Shown here in pieces: positions 1 to 9,018 of a DNA stretch of 64,000 nucleotides. Position numbers and translations under genes: made by a program. Within the stretch, counting starts at the first letter, position 1, and each line of letters begins with the position of its first letter. Under the pieces are notes generated by a model. It made no database searches and was not told where the DNA came from. It saw nothing but the letters and a program-made list of their open reading frames with translations. The stretch covers positions 124,001 through 188,000 of the forward strand of contig CAZGQS010000001.1 of NCBI GenBank assembly GCA_964527775.1, written 5' to 3'. Origin of the DNA: VMCP01 sp964527775 (lineage in GTDB: Bacteria; Bacteroidota; Bacteroidia; NS11-12g; UBA955).

Positions 1-788
1 TGCCTTGGATAGCCGTTGGTAGCGATTTAGCTAAAAAATTAAAGTTAAAGTTAAATGATAAATTGACCGTCGTATTTTTTGTAAATGACCAAAACGATAC
101 CCGGCCAAGAGCAAGGAAATTATGGGTTAAACGAATCTATGAAACGGGAATTGATAAAATTGATCAAGAAATTGCTTTCATCAACCCCAGTATATTAGAT
201 CCCTTTGTTGATTCCAATTTCAAGTATACCCAAGTAGAAATTTGGCTGCCCCCAAATCAAGAGTCATTTCAAGCTCGTAAAAACATATTGAGCATATTGC
301 CGGCCGGCGATTTGAGATTAAACACCCTACAAGAATTCAATAGAGTTATTTTTGATTGGTTGGCCATTTTGGAAACCAATGTAATCATAATTCTTACCTT
401 AATGGCATTGGTAGCCATTGCTACTATGAGCACCACTCTTTTGGTTTTGGTCATTGAGAAAACCAGTTTTGTAGGACTCATGCGTTCAATGGGAGCAAGA
501 AATACCGCTATTCGAATGGTTTTTGTTTATGAATCTCTGATTATTGCATGCGGAGGATTGTTGATTGGAAATGTTATATCTGCAATCATTATAGGACTAC
601 AGAACCATTATCATTGGATTAGCCTGGATCAAAGTGTGTATTTTATTAAATATGTGTACATGGAGTTAAGTCCTTTACATTATTTAGGTGTGAATGTAGG
701 GGCATTAATTGTGATTTTTCTTAGTTTATTTATCCCTTCGAGGTACGTTTCCAAAATCAACACCATCAAAGCAATTCAATTCAAATAA
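1..788 (+). CDS. ABC transporter permease, LolC/LolE (FtsX-like) type, 5'-truncated by window edge
   Basis: The reading frame is open from the window edge (first full codon at 3) and stops at 786-788, giving about 261 visible residues; the true start lies upstream. The first residues (PWIAVGSDLAKKL) continue naturally into the rest, so the TTG at 63 is not the start. A periplasmic stretch is followed by three hydrophobic segments; between the first and second lies GLMRSMGARN, the coupling-helix motif of FtsX-like permeases (LolC/LolE, MacB). The end (SRYVSKINTIKAIQFK) is the usual C-terminus of this family. Known role of the family: releasing lipoproteins from, or doing mechanical work in, the inner membrane with a separate LolD/FtsE ATPase. 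LolC/E-like is the best guess; the exact substrate cannot be told. It converges on gyrB, with a terminator hairpin in between. Confidence 0.8.
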   Translation, partial: PWIAVGSDLAKKLKLKLNDKLTVVFFVNDQNDTRPRARKLWVKRIYETGIDKIDQEIAFINPSILDPFVDSNFKYTQVEIWLPPNQESFQARKNILSILPAGDLRLNTLQEFNRVIFDWLAILETNVIIILTLMALVAIATMSTTLLVLVIEKTSFVGLMRSMGARNTAIRMVFVYESLIIACGGLLIGNVISAIIIGLQNHYHWISLDQSVYFIKYVYMELSPLHYLGVNVGALIVIFLSLFIPSRYVSKINTIKAIQFK

Positions 789-790
789 AA

Positions 791-817
791 AGCCGCACTT
801 CTCAAAGAAATGCGGCC
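791..817 (-). terminator. Intrinsic terminator for gyrB (hairpin GCCGCA/TGCGGC)
   Basis: A 6-bp perfect stem pairs 792-797 (GCCGCA) with 811-816 (TGCGGC) around a 13-nt loop. Read on the minus strand it is followed by a T-rich tract (TTTTTATTT), so it should end gyrB transcription. On the plus strand the tail is poorer in T, so it may serve the permease gene only weakly. Confidence 0.7.
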
Positions 818-849
818 ATTTAAAGTAAAAGCTCTGATATGATGGAACT

Positions 850-2805
850 TTATGCGTCTATCTTTGCATATTTAGCATTAGCCTCAATGAATTCTCTACG
901 TGGAGGAACTTCGTCGCCCATCAACATAGAGAATATTCTATCTGCTTCTGCAGCACTGTCAAGGGTCACACGTTTTAGTGTTCTGCGTGCAGGATCCATG
1001 GTTGTTTCCCATAACTGTTCTGCATTCATCTCACCAAGACCTTTGTATCGCTGAACATGTACAGAATCTTCCTTGCCTTTACCGGCTAATTCTTTAATTG
1101 CAATGTCTCTTTGATCGTCGTTCCAGCAATATTTGAACTGAGTTCCCTTTTTTACCTGATACAACGGGGGAGTAGCAATATATAGGTAACCACTTTCAAC
1201 CAGTTTTTTCATATATCTAAAGAACAAGGTTAGGATTAAGGTTCTAATGTGAGATCCGTCAACGTCAGCATCGGTCATGATCACAATTTTGTGATAACGA
1301 AGATTATCGAGAATCAATTCTTTTTCACCTTCTTCGTTGTTACCAATGTGAACACCCAAAGCAGTAAACATGTTTCTGACTTCTTCGTTGTCGTAGATTT
1401 TGTGTTCCAAAGCTTTTTCTACGTTCAATATTTTACCTCTTAGTGGCAAAATAGCTTGGAATTCACGGTCGCGGCCTTGTTTTGCTGTTCCTCCCGCTGA
1501 ATCACCCTCAACTAAGAAGATTTCACAAACCGATGGGTCTGTTTTTGAACAGTCAGAAAGTTTACCGGGCAATCCCATTCCAGACATGGCACCTTTTCTT
1601 TGAACCATATCTCGGGCTTTTCTAGCAGCAGCGCGGGCTTGTGCAGCCAAAACTACTTTATCTACAATGATTTTTGCTAGTTTGGGATTTTCTTCCAAGA
1701 AATTATCGAGCATTTCACCCACAGTCATGTCTACGGCACCGCTCACTTCATTGTTACCTAATTTGGTTTTGGTTTGGCCCTCAAATTGTGGTTCTTGTAC
1801 TTTTACCGAAATAACACCGGTCAATCCTTCTCTAAAATCATCTCCTGAAATTTCAACCTTTACCTTTTCAAGTAATTTCTGACGATCAGCATACGATTTC
1901 AAGGTTCTTGTCAAAGCACGTCTAAATCCAGCAACGTGAGTACCACCTTCAATGGTGTTGATGTTATTGACATAAGAGTGAAGGTTTTCTGAATAGCCAG
2001 TGTTGTATTGGAAGGCAATTTCAATAGGAATTCCGTGTTTGTCACTTTCGCAATAAATGGGTTCCGGAATTAATTTTTCTCTGGTACCATCAATAAAGGT
2101 TACAAATTCTTTTAATCCGCCTTGGCTGTGAAATACTTCCGTTCTAAAAGTCGAGTCTTCCAATTCTTCGCGTTCATCGGTTAAGGTAAGTTTGATGCCC
2201 TTGTTCAAAAAGGCCAATTCTCTCAAACGATTTTGGAGTGTTTCAAAATTGTAATGTTGAGTTTCTTGGAAAATAGTTGCGTCTGGCTTAAAAGTAACTT
2301 CTGTTCCCCTAATATCTGTAGTTCCAATTTCTCTAACTGAGTATAATGGTTTTCCTTCTGAGTATTCTTGCTCAAATATCTTTCCCTCACGGAAAACACG
2401 AACATGCAAATGGATAGAAAGTGCGTTTACGCAACTCACACCCACACCGTGCAATCCCCCAGAAACTTTGTATGTGTCTTTGTCGAACTTACCACCAGCG
2501 TGTAATACAGTCATTACAACCTCTAACGCGCTTCGACCCTCTTTTTCGTGTATACCTGTTGGGATACCACGACCATTATCTAAAACACGAATTGAGTTAT
2601 CTTTCAGTATGGTAACATTGATAGTATCACAATGCCCTGCCAAAGCTTCGTCAATACTATTATCGACAACTTCATAAACCAAGTGGTGAAGACCTTTGGG
2701 ACCAATGTCGCCAATGTACATGGCTGGTCTTTTTCTTACTGCTTCTAAACCTTCAAGAACCTGAATATTATTGGCTCCGTAATTATCATTTGCTCCGTTA
2801 CTCAT
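850..2805 (-). CDS. gyrB: DNA gyrase subunit B
   Basis: Type IIA topoisomerase ATPase subunit; with GyrA it puts negative supercoils into DNA. The 651 residues match the usual GyrB size. The GHKL ATPase domain is N-terminal (EVVDNSIDEA at 45-54, with the catalytic Glu and the Mg-binding Asn; GGLHGVGVS at 116-124). The transducer domain follows. The TOPRIM domain has EGDSAGG at 433-439 and DADVD at 512-516, and QRYKGLGEMN at 585-594 is the C-terminal signature. There is no long insert in the TOPRIM region. The start is the ATG at 2803-2805; there is no Shine-Dalgarno, as usual in this phylum. It lies downstream of a TolC-type gene on the same strand, but the 134-nt gap suggests its own promoter. 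Confidence in identity is very high; ParE is less likely given the GyrB-type motifs. Confidence 0.97.
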   Translation of the reverse strand: MSNGANDNYGANNIQVLEGLEAVRKRPAMYIGDIGPKGLHHLVYEVVDNSIDEALAGHCDTINVTILKDNSIRVLDNGRGIPTGIHEKEGRSALEVVMTVLHAGGKFDKDTYKVSGGLHGVGVSCVNALSIHLHVRVFREGKIFEQEYSEGKPLYSVREIGTTDIRGTEVTFKPDATIFQETQHYNFETLQNRLRELAFLNKGIKLTLTDEREELEDSTFRTEVFHSQGGLKEFVTFIDGTREKLIPEPIYCESDKHGIPIEIAFQYNTGYSENLHSYVNNINTIEGGTHVAGFRRALTRTLKSYADRQKLLEKVKVEISGDDFREGLTGVISVKVQEPQFEGQTKTKLGNNEVSGAVDMTVGEMLDNFLEENPKLAKIIVDKVVLAAQARAAARKARDMVQRKGAMSGMGLPGKLSDCSKTDPSVCEIFLVEGDSAGGTAKQGRDREFQAILPLRGKILNVEKALEHKIYDNEEVRNMFTALGVHIGNNEEGEKELILDNLRYHKIVIMTDADVDGSHIRTLILTLFFRYMKKLVESGYLYIATPPLYQVKKGTQFKYCWNDDQRDIAIKELAGKGKEDSVHVQRYKGLGEMNAEQLWETTMDPARRTLKRVTLDSAAEADRIFSMLMGDEVPPRREFIEANAKYAKIDA

Positions 2806-2866
2806 ATCTATATTTTAAGAGTATAATTAGTTTGTTAATTCCGTAAAATTACGAAATACAAAAGGG

Positions 2867-2900
2867 TTGTGGAGCGTTCACTAGGCTTACTTTTCCACAA
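2867..2900. repeat. Inverted repeat TTGTGGA/TCCACAA with a DnaA-box-like 9-mer upstream of gyrB
   Basis: A 7-bp inverted repeat, 2867-2873 and 2894-2900, is separated by 20 nt in the gyrB upstream region. The right arm contains TTTTCCACA (2891-2899), which fits the relaxed DnaA-box consensus TTWTNCACA. The left arm does not fit that consensus. It may be a regulatory site for gyrB or a chance match. Confidence 0.3.
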
Positions 2901-2939
2901 AAAAGCGACTAATTATAAGCATTTCTGACCAAGAACGGT

Positions 2940-4400
2940 CTAAAATAAACCTTGATTGATGAGGCCCGTTATTCGTAAATAATTTATCAATGAATCAAAG
3001 TACTTTGATTTTTGCTCTAAGGTCTTAATTCGCGCTGTTAAGTATCTGTTTTCACGGGTATTCAGCAAGAATATAGTTCCGTCACCTGAATTGAATTTTT
3101 CAAGTTCCATTTCGTACAACTTTTGATATCCTTGTTCAATGTCTTTTAATTGAAATAATACAGACCTGTAAATATTGGTTTGATTTTGCATCGCCTCAAT
3201 TTTGGTTTGCAATTCATGTGCTTTGAATTTGAAGCCCATTTGTGAACGAGTCAACTCTATTTTTGACATTTGATAGGTTCCTCTAGCTTCCCTCAAGAAT
3301 AGGGGGCTAGATACGCCAATTCCAAAGCGTTGGTTACTCGAACTCAAACTAAAGTTCCAATCACCACCTGCCAAAGATTGATACTTCAAGTTGGCGTAGG
3401 GTAGAAGGTATTGTTTTTTCAGTTTGACATCCAATTCTTTTTTGCTCAACTCAAAAGAATACCAATTCAAATCAGGAATTTCGGTAAAGTTTTTATTAAA
3501 GCTAAAATCTGTCTTGAATAAACTGTCTAAATAGTCCAAACCTGTTTGGGTGGGCACCGTTTTAGGTTCAATAATCAACGGACGCAAATATGCACCATTT
3601 TCATTTATTTCATCTACCGCCCATAAATGCCTGCTTAATGTAAGTCGGGCTTTATTGGTGTTGGCAAACCATAAATCAGCACTGGCTTTGAAAAGTTGAT
3701 ACTGAATGTGATTTTCTAAAGTATCCATTCCGTTACAACCTCCAGCTTGAAACAAACTGATGAGTGCTTTTTGCCGATTTTCTGCCAAAGTAACTCCCGT
3801 TTGATACGCTCTTAATTGCTCATAAGAAATTAACCAGTCAATGTAATCTGTCCAGATTTGTTGAGCCAAATTTAGTATTTCAATTTGTCTTTCGAGGATG
3901 GATTGTTCTCTTCCGAGTTTTGCTTTGTTAAGTTCAGTTCGTCTTAAATCGGTCAACAAACCTCTAAGCAATGGAACTTCAACGCCAACATACTGCAATT
4001 GTTTTGAGAGTGTTTGGTTTTCTGGGGACAAAAAATCGCCTTGTCCACGTTCATTTCCAACTACAATATTCAAAGGCCCTCTTACTGGAACAAATAGTTC
4101 GTAATTTTCTCCCAAATAGTAGTTTCTTGACTGAAAATCTTTACCTCTTCTATCTCCACTGATTTGGGGGTCAAATGCCCCGCGTCTTGCTCTAAGATTT
4201 GCTCTACCCAAGTCATCGGCTAATTCAGCAGATATCAATAATGGGTGCCCATTCTTTATTTGAGCACTCAAATCTATAAAAGTCAATTCCTGAATGGCAG
4301 AATCAGCGGTTGATTGCGCATGGATTGGATTCCAGCCAAACAACATAAATCCAAGGGCAAAAGTTCGAATTACGTTAGAAATTCTACTTTGATTTTGCAT
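2940..4400 (-). CDS. TolC-family outer membrane efflux/secretion channel
   Basis: Outer membrane factor expected to form the exit duct of a tripartite exporter with the HlyD-type adaptor encoded just upstream. The open frame extends to 4472, but the ATG at 4398-4400 is chosen because it begins a clear signal peptide (basic MQNQSRISNVIR, then a hydrophobic core, ending near IHAQ). This gives 486 residues, normal for the family. The body is rich in long amphipathic helices with two related halves, as in TolC, and ends with the YRLT-like stretch RYLTARIKTLEQKS. It overlaps the end of the adaptor gene by 17 nt, so the two are surely co-transcribed and probably translationally coupled. The substrate is unknown. 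Confidence 0.85.
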   Translation of the reverse strand: MQNQSRISNVIRTFALGFMLFGWNPIHAQSTADSAIQELTFIDLSAQIKNGHPLLISAELADDLGRANLRARRGAFDPQISGDRRGKDFQSRNYYLGENYELFVPVRGPLNIVVGNERGQGDFLSPENQTLSKQLQYVGVEVPLLRGLLTDLRRTELNKAKLGREQSILERQIEILNLAQQIWTDYIDWLISYEQLRAYQTGVTLAENRQKALISLFQAGGCNGMDTLENHIQYQLFKASADLWFANTNKARLTLSRHLWAVDEINENGAYLRPLIIEPKTVPTQTGLDYLDSLFKTDFSFNKNFTEIPDLNWYSFELSKKELDVKLKKQYLLPYANLKYQSLAGGDWNFSLSSSNQRFGIGVSSPLFLREARGTYQMSKIELTRSQMGFKFKAHELQTKIEAMQNQTNIYRSVLFQLKDIEQGYQKLYEMELEKFNSGDGTIFLLNTRENRYLTARIKTLEQKSKYFDSLINYLRITGLINQGLF

Positions 4401-5694
4401 TTTCTGAAGGATCTTTTCTGTTGTTGTGATAATAATCAGGTGGGAATCCGTTGAGTTGTCGCCAAAGTTCATACCAAACAGGTACGCGTTTTAAGAGCAT
4501 GAACGACATAGAACCCACACCAATTTTTAATTCTCTAGGCCATGGTTTTTTGCCGTCATCAGCCTTTACTAATACGCGGTAATACCCTTTTTCGTTGAGT
4601 ACGTTATCTACGGCGTAAATCTTGCCAGGGAAAGTTCCGTAGGTCATTTCAGGCCATCCCGAAAACACCATGGTAGGCCAACCATCAAAAATCACCTGCA
4701 CGGGTGATCCAATTTCAATCAATGGCATATCAACGGGTTTAATGAAAAGTTCTACCGCGAGATTCACATTAGATGGAACAATGGTGCATATAGACTGACC
4801 TTCTTTTACCGTTATTCCAACGCCATTGGATAAGGTTTGAGAAATCATTCCATCTTGGGGTGCTCGGATCACATAAAATCCATTTCTGATTAAATAGTTG
4901 GAATACTGATTGCGTAGTTTAGCAATTTCACTCTCCGTTTCCATTTGAGAAGAAATTGCAGTGTAACGGTCACTTTCGGTTTTAGCTAGTTTCTCTCCGT
5001 ACTCAACTTTGATATTCTGTAACTCTATTCGTGCATTTTCAATGGCATTTCGTGCAATATCCAACTTCGCCTTATGAATTTGAAGCTTGGCATTTGCTTC
5101 TTGATATTTGACACGTCTATTTTCAATATCTAGGGGACTTTTAATCTGTTTTTGCCCTAATAGAGAGTCTCGAACCAACTGCTGAAGAGCTATTTTGGCA
5201 TTGACCTCAGCCGCTTTCAATTCAGCCATTTCTGATTGATACTTGAACTGTTCTTGTTCAAATTTCACCTTTGCTTTTTGAATGGAAAAGTCTCGATTCG
5301 CTTCTAATTGTGTAATTTGATTGTTGATCGCATCAATTTTTGAAGAGTAGCTTAGTACAGAATTTTCTTTTGCTTGAATTTGTGCAGAGGTTTGTCCAAT
5401 TAAGCCCGGATCCAAATACTCACTTTTTACCTCCCCAATAACACAAATGGTATCACCTTCTTTTACTAAATCACCGTCTTTGACGTACCATTTGATGATT
5501 TGACCTGCAATTACCGGTTGCACAGATTGGGGTCTTTCATTGGGCCTCAATGTAGTAACTACACCATCCGATTGTATGTTCTGTGTCCAAGGGAGGAACA
5601 AAAAGGCAATAAAACAAGAAATTATGATTAAAATAATTCTTTGAAGGCGTTTGCCGGCCCAAGGGCTATCAGAGTAAAAGTCTTGATTAACCAT
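4384..5694 (-). CDS. HlyD/AcrA-family periplasmic adaptor (membrane fusion protein)
   Basis: Links an inner membrane exporter to a TolC channel. A single membrane anchor lies at about residues 18-35. A biotinyl-lipoyl-like half-motif follows (VIAGQIIKWYVKDGDLVKEGD, about 61-81). Next is a long coiled-coil hairpin (about 100-265, rich in Q, E, K and A), then the second lipoyl half (VIRAPQDGMISQ) and a beta-barrel domain (VQVIFDGWPTMVFSGWP). The length of 436 residues is typical. Its first 8 nt overlap the stop of the ABC membrane-domain gene and its end overlaps the TolC-type gene, so all three form one operon. The domain order and context make the role secure; the cargo is not known. Confidence 0.9.
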   Translation of the reverse strand: MVNQDFYSDSPWAGKRLQRIILIIISCFIAFLFLPWTQNIQSDGVVTTLRPNERPQSVQPVIAGQIIKWYVKDGDLVKEGDTICVIGEVKSEYLDPGLIGQTSAQIQAKENSVLSYSSKIDAINNQITQLEANRDFSIQKAKVKFEQEQFKYQSEMAELKAAEVNAKIALQQLVRDSLLGQKQIKSPLDIENRRVKYQEANAKLQIHKAKLDIARNAIENARIELQNIKVEYGEKLAKTESDRYTAISSQMETESEIAKLRNQYSNYLIRNGFYVIRAPQDGMISQTLSNGVGITVKEGQSICTIVPSNVNLAVELFIKPVDMPLIEIGSPVQVIFDGWPTMVFSGWPEMTYGTFPGKIYAVDNVLNEKGYYRVLVKADDGKKPWPRELKIGVGSMSFMLLKRVPVWYELWRQLNGFPPDYYHNNRKDPSENAKSK

Positions 5695-6649
5695 CTATTT
5701 CCATTATTTGGTTCAACTTTTCAATAGCTATTCCACAATCGTATAAATTCTCTACAGTGAGAATCAACTTTTCAATGGCATCTAATAGGGTAATAATGAG
5801 AATTTCCGCTGCTAAAAATTGCCCTAAGCTGATGCTTTGATTGACCAATAAATAACTTCCTAAGATCAACATCATAGCAGTAAATAAAACTTTGGTCAAT
5901 ATTCCAAGCCAAGCTTGTCTGTATAAAATTCCAAAATGTTGTGTTCTGCTTTCCGCGTAGTTGTTCAAGTGGCCATTGATTTCTTCTATGTTTAAATCAG
6001 TATCTTCCTCGGCAAATAACCGTCTTAAAGATTCTGCTGTTAAAAACTTATAGTTGGATTCTCTTCGAGCGGTTTCAAATCCTCTTTTCCAAGTTAATCG
6101 CAACACGATAAAGACAATAATCAAAACTACAATCCCAAAAAGAATAAAGATGGGGTGGTATAATGACAAAAGTAATAATCCAAAAATAGCTTGAAGTAAT
6201 TTCCCCGTAAAATCAGTCAATAATTTAGATAAACTCTTTTGTAGTGTGATTACATCAATGAAATAAGAGGTTTTCATCTTTACATACCAGCCGTATTTGA
6301 TACCTGTTTCACGAAGTTCCGAAATCTTGTCTCGGAAAATTTCACCAAACTTTAGAAATAACTTTCTTTCAACACTATCAATGATACTTAATTGGGCAAG
6401 TTTAGTCACACCAGCCAAAAGTACACATAACGTGATGACCAATGACAATAGAAACCAACTAGTAGACAATCTCCCTCCCATAACAAATCCTATGATGGTC
6501 TGTATTCCTAGGGGAATAGCCAAACTAATTAATCCTGAAAACACGGCATATACATAAAGGAATTTAACATTCCTTTTTTCATAGCTCAATAGAGCCAATA
6601 TGTTTTTAATGGGAGTGTCTTGATTGAAAGTGCCTTTAGTAATACTCAT
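5687..6649 (-). CDS. ABC exporter transmembrane domain protein lacking the ATPase domain
   Basis: The 320 residues have the layout of a type-1-secretion ABC exporter membrane domain: hydrophobic segments at about 30-56, 66-87, 150-186 (two packed spans) and 254-292, separated by long cytoplasmic helices (VERKLFLKFGEIFRDKI; coupling-helix region RLFAEEDTDLNIEEING). It ends at AIEKLNQIMEIDG, which is where a full exporter passes into its nucleotide-binding domain. No Walker A, LSGGQ or Walker B follows in any frame, because the HlyD-type gene starts 8 nt before the stop. So this is a clean two-gene junction, not a frameshift. An ATPase would have to come from elsewhere. A -7 box (TATTTTTG, 6675-6682) lies upstream. 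Confidence 0.75.
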   Translation of the reverse strand: MSITKGTFNQDTPIKNILALLSYEKRNVKFLYVYAVFSGLISLAIPLGIQTIIGFVMGGRLSTSWFLLSLVITLCVLLAGVTKLAQLSIIDSVERKLFLKFGEIFRDKISELRETGIKYGWYVKMKTSYFIDVITLQKSLSKLLTDFTGKLLQAIFGLLLLSLYHPIFILFGIVVLIIVFIVLRLTWKRGFETARRESNYKFLTAESLRRLFAEEDTDLNIEEINGHLNNYAESRTQHFGILYRQAWLGILTKVLFTAMMLILGSYLLVNQSISLGQFLAAEILIITLLDAIEKLILTVENLYDCGIAIEKLNQIMEIDG

Positions 6650-6674
6650 ATTATTTTTAGTAAGTATTTCAAAG

Positions 6675-6682
6675 CAAAAATA
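6675..6682 (-). promoter_or_regulatory. Candidate -7 box TATTTTTG for the export operon
   Basis: Minus-strand TATTTTTG is an exact TAnnTTTG match, 25 nt upstream of the ABC membrane-domain start codon, in the 44-nt gap after the sugar transferase gene. No clear TTTG -33 element is seen. Confidence 0.4.
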
Positions 6683-6693
6683 CGAGGAAAATC

Positions 6694-8121
6694 TTATTTA
6701 CCGCGTCCTTGTATCATGATGAGAAATGTATTGAACAGTATTTTAAGATCTAAAGCGAGCGACATGTTTTCCAAATAGAATATATCAAACTTCATTCTAT
6801 CTACCATCTGCGAAACATCTTCTGCATAACCGTATTTGATTTGTCCCCAGCTTGTAATTCCAGGCTTTACGCGGTGAAGTCGTTTGTAAATGGGTGATAT
6901 ATTAACGATTTGATCTATGAAAAACTGTCTTTCTGGCCTTGGACCTACCAGACTCATTTGTCCCAAAAGAACATTAAAGAATTGAGGAAGTTCATCTAAT
7001 CGTGATTTTCTGAGAAATACTCCCACGCTCGTTCTTCGGTCATCTAGATCATTACTTAACTGTGGACCATGCCTCTCTGCATCGACGAACATGCTTCTAA
7101 ATTTGATGATTTTAAAGGGAATACCTTTGTGACCGATTCTATCTTGTCTAAAAAACACTGGGCCATTGGAATTTATCTTAATGGCTATCCCAATAAAAAG
7201 AAATAATGGCGAAATAATGACCAAGGCTAAAGCTGAAATGGCAATGTCGATGAACCGTTTTAGGAATTTTTGCCAGTAGGGCATCACTTCGAAGTCAACT
7301 TCTGCAAGAGATGCGCCCAGAATATTGTTCATTTTTACCATTCCCAATACCATGGCATATTCATTGGGAAGCATTTTTATATGAACAGATTGGTTCTCTA
7401 TTTTATCCATGATACGAGGAACCATCTCTGATTCATTAGATTCATTGGCAATAATGATATCTTCAATTTCGTATTTCTGAATGAGATAAATCAACTCTTC
7501 CCAATTCCCTAAAATAGACCTTCTTGAAAGTTTAATAAATTCAGTAGGATTTGAATGAGGCTTGATGCTAATAAAACCAATGACATTGAAGCCTTCGTAA
7601 ACTTTTGCATGTTCAATTTCGCCCCATAGGTTCAAGGCCGTGTTACCCGTTCCCACAATGAGCGTTTTATACCCCCATTCTCTTTTTCTAAACTTGTTGA
7701 TGGTATAGGTTGCATTAAACAATCTAAAAATCAAAGTTGAGAAGAAATGAAAACCAAACAATACTCCCAAACTGGTATAGTAGTCTGTGTAATTGGATAC
7801 GCTATCATCTAGAATTAATACAAAAAACAAGAACAATACCCCAACAATACTGGTGGCGATGGTATTTTCTAATTCCTTTAGCCTAGATCTTCTCAGAATA
7901 AACTGGTAATACCCTGTCATTGCATATAAAAACAACCAAAATAGAGGTATTAGAATCAGTCCTAAAAATAATTTTGGATCTTGGTTTACTGGAATGGTGT
8001 AACCATGTTTTGAGGCTTCAATAAAGTTCTTACGAAATAGAAAAAGGGCAAGCCAAGATAAACTAGCAGCTATCCAATCAAAGAAGAGATGAGATATTAA
8101 ACGGATATTCTCCTTTTTCAC
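6694..8121 (-). CDS. Undecaprenyl-phosphate glycosyl-1-phosphate transferase (polyprenyl priming sugar transferase)
   Basis: Starts surface polysaccharide synthesis by moving a sugar-1-phosphate from a nucleotide sugar to undecaprenyl phosphate in the inner membrane. The 475 residues show four to five N-terminal membrane spans (about 8-140). A Rossmann-like CoA-binding domain follows (LIVGTGNTALNL near 154-165). The C-terminal catalytic domain starts with the membrane hairpin near 288 and has QDR (326-328), FKIIKFRSM (336-344), LDELPQ (375-380, the Asp-Glu catalytic pair) and GPRPE (393-397). The start is GTG at 8119-8121, overlapping the upstream lipoprotein stop as GTGA, so the pair is translationally coupled. 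The sugar cannot be predicted; glucose- or galactose-type WbaP/WcaJ relatives are the nearest. Confidence 0.92.
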   Translation of the reverse strand: MKKENIRLISHLFFDWIAASLSWLALFLFRKNFIEASKHGYTIPVNQDPKLFLGLILIPLFWLFLYAMTGYYQFILRRSRLKELENTIATSIVGVLFLFFVLILDDSVSNYTDYYTSLGVLFGFHFFSTLIFRLFNATYTINKFRKREWGYKTLIVGTGNTALNLWGEIEHAKVYEGFNVIGFISIKPHSNPTEFIKLSRRSILGNWEELIYLIQKYEIEDIIIANESNESEMVPRIMDKIENQSVHIKMLPNEYAMVLGMVKMNNILGASLAEVDFEVMPYWQKFLKRFIDIAISALALVIISPLFLFIGIAIKINSNGPVFFRQDRIGHKGIPFKIIKFRSMFVDAERHGPQLSNDLDDRRTSVGVFLRKSRLDELPQFFNVLLGQMSLVGPRPERQFFIDQIVNISPIYKRLHRVKPGITSWGQIKYGYAEDVSQMVDRMKFDIFYLENMSLALDLKILFNTFLIMIQGRGK

Positions 8122-9014
8122 TTTAAATAGGTTAAACGGATATTATCAATTAATATTTCACGGTTTCCAGAAAATCCTTCAGGCTTATCAATGGAGAAAA
8201 ATACTTCGTATTTTGTACCAACCGGTTGACCTTGAACTTCATAAATTAGATTGGAATAAATTCTTCGCCAATTTCCTTTGGTAGGATTAACGGACATGTA
8301 TTGAACATAGGCACTTCCAGCAGAATTGTACCTCTTGAGAGCCAAGGTAACGAGTAAATCACTTTTGACATCAAATTCCATAAACACTTCTCGGCCATCA
8401 TTGGGTAAAGAAGGTATTTTATCAAAAATGGACAAATCTATAAATTTCAACGAGTCGTTGGGGCCAAATTTAGTCACAAAAACGTTTGTGTTCCCTTTGA
8501 ATTTGCCATTTAAATCAAAGCTTCTAGATTCGATAGATGTAGTATCTCCTTTATTTAATCGAACGGGAACGAGTGTTGAATTACCAGATTCAAAATCTTC
8601 TTGCCAAGAAACTTCGGTATTGCTTCTGTAGGTAAATTTGGGGGTAAAAGAGGTGGTTTTTTCTCTGGTTAAAGTTACCTGAGTATCTAAATAAACTAAT
8701 GTTCTGTAGGGTACCCAGTTCGCTGAATTACCGTTATTTTTAACAAATGCTACAAACTGCATTTTGGTGGTACCTTCTGCATTGATGGGTATTTTGCATG
8801 GAATAGGAAATGTGCCTAACGATTGACCATTGTGAACGGGTTGAACTCCAATAATTTCGTGAATGGAATTTCCTTCAATGCTTGTTGCGTCAACTTCTAT
8901 GGATGTTATTTCTAAATAAGCCGGAACAAAAGAATCGTCTGTTTTACATTGGCTGAGAAAACCCATCCCAAGAAACAAGAAGAAAGCAAATGCCCAATAC
9001 CTCAAAATTGACAT
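8118..9014 (-). CDS. Predicted lipoprotein with C-terminal carbohydrate-binding-like domain
   Basis: I do not recognise a named family. The N-terminus is a lipoprotein signal: a hydrophobic core then FLSQC, with the lipidated Cys at residue 23, followed by KTDD. The rest (about 275 residues) is beta-rich. The last 160 residues (from about WQEDFESG to the end, ILIDNIRLTYL) resemble a jelly-roll module of the kind often found in extracellular carbohydrate-binding proteins. The gene overlaps the start of the priming sugar transferase by 4 nt, which ties it to surface glycan synthesis or export. A perfect -7 box, TAACTTTG, ends 4 nt before its ATG. The function is inferred from context only. Confidence 0.7.
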   Translation of the reverse strand: MSILRYWAFAFFLFLGMGFLSQCKTDDSFVPAYLEITSIEVDATSIEGNSIHEIIGVQPVHNGQSLGTFPIPCKIPINAEGTTKMQFVAFVKNNGNSANWVPYRTLVYLDTQVTLTREKTTSFTPKFTYRSNTEVSWQEDFESGNSTLVPVRLNKGDTTSIESRSFDLNGKFKGNTNVFVTKFGPNDSLKFIDLSIFDKIPSLPNDGREVFMEFDVKSDLLVTLALKRYNSAGSAYVQYMSVNPTKGNWRRIYSNLIYEVQGQPVGTKYEVFFSIDKPEGFSGNREILIDNIRLTYLK

Positions 9015-9018
9015 AGGG

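Noticed and set aside
4401..4472. N-terminal extension of the TolC-type gene
   Set aside because: It overlaps the adaptor gene by 89 nt and would bury the signal peptide; the ATG at 4400 opens directly into a signal sequence.
5600..5760. Possible frameshift that had cut off an NBD from the ABC protein
   Set aside because: The HlyD-type gene starts 8 nt before the stop and its whole length is needed for that gene. No Walker motif is seen in any frame, so the gene is intact as a TMD-only protein.
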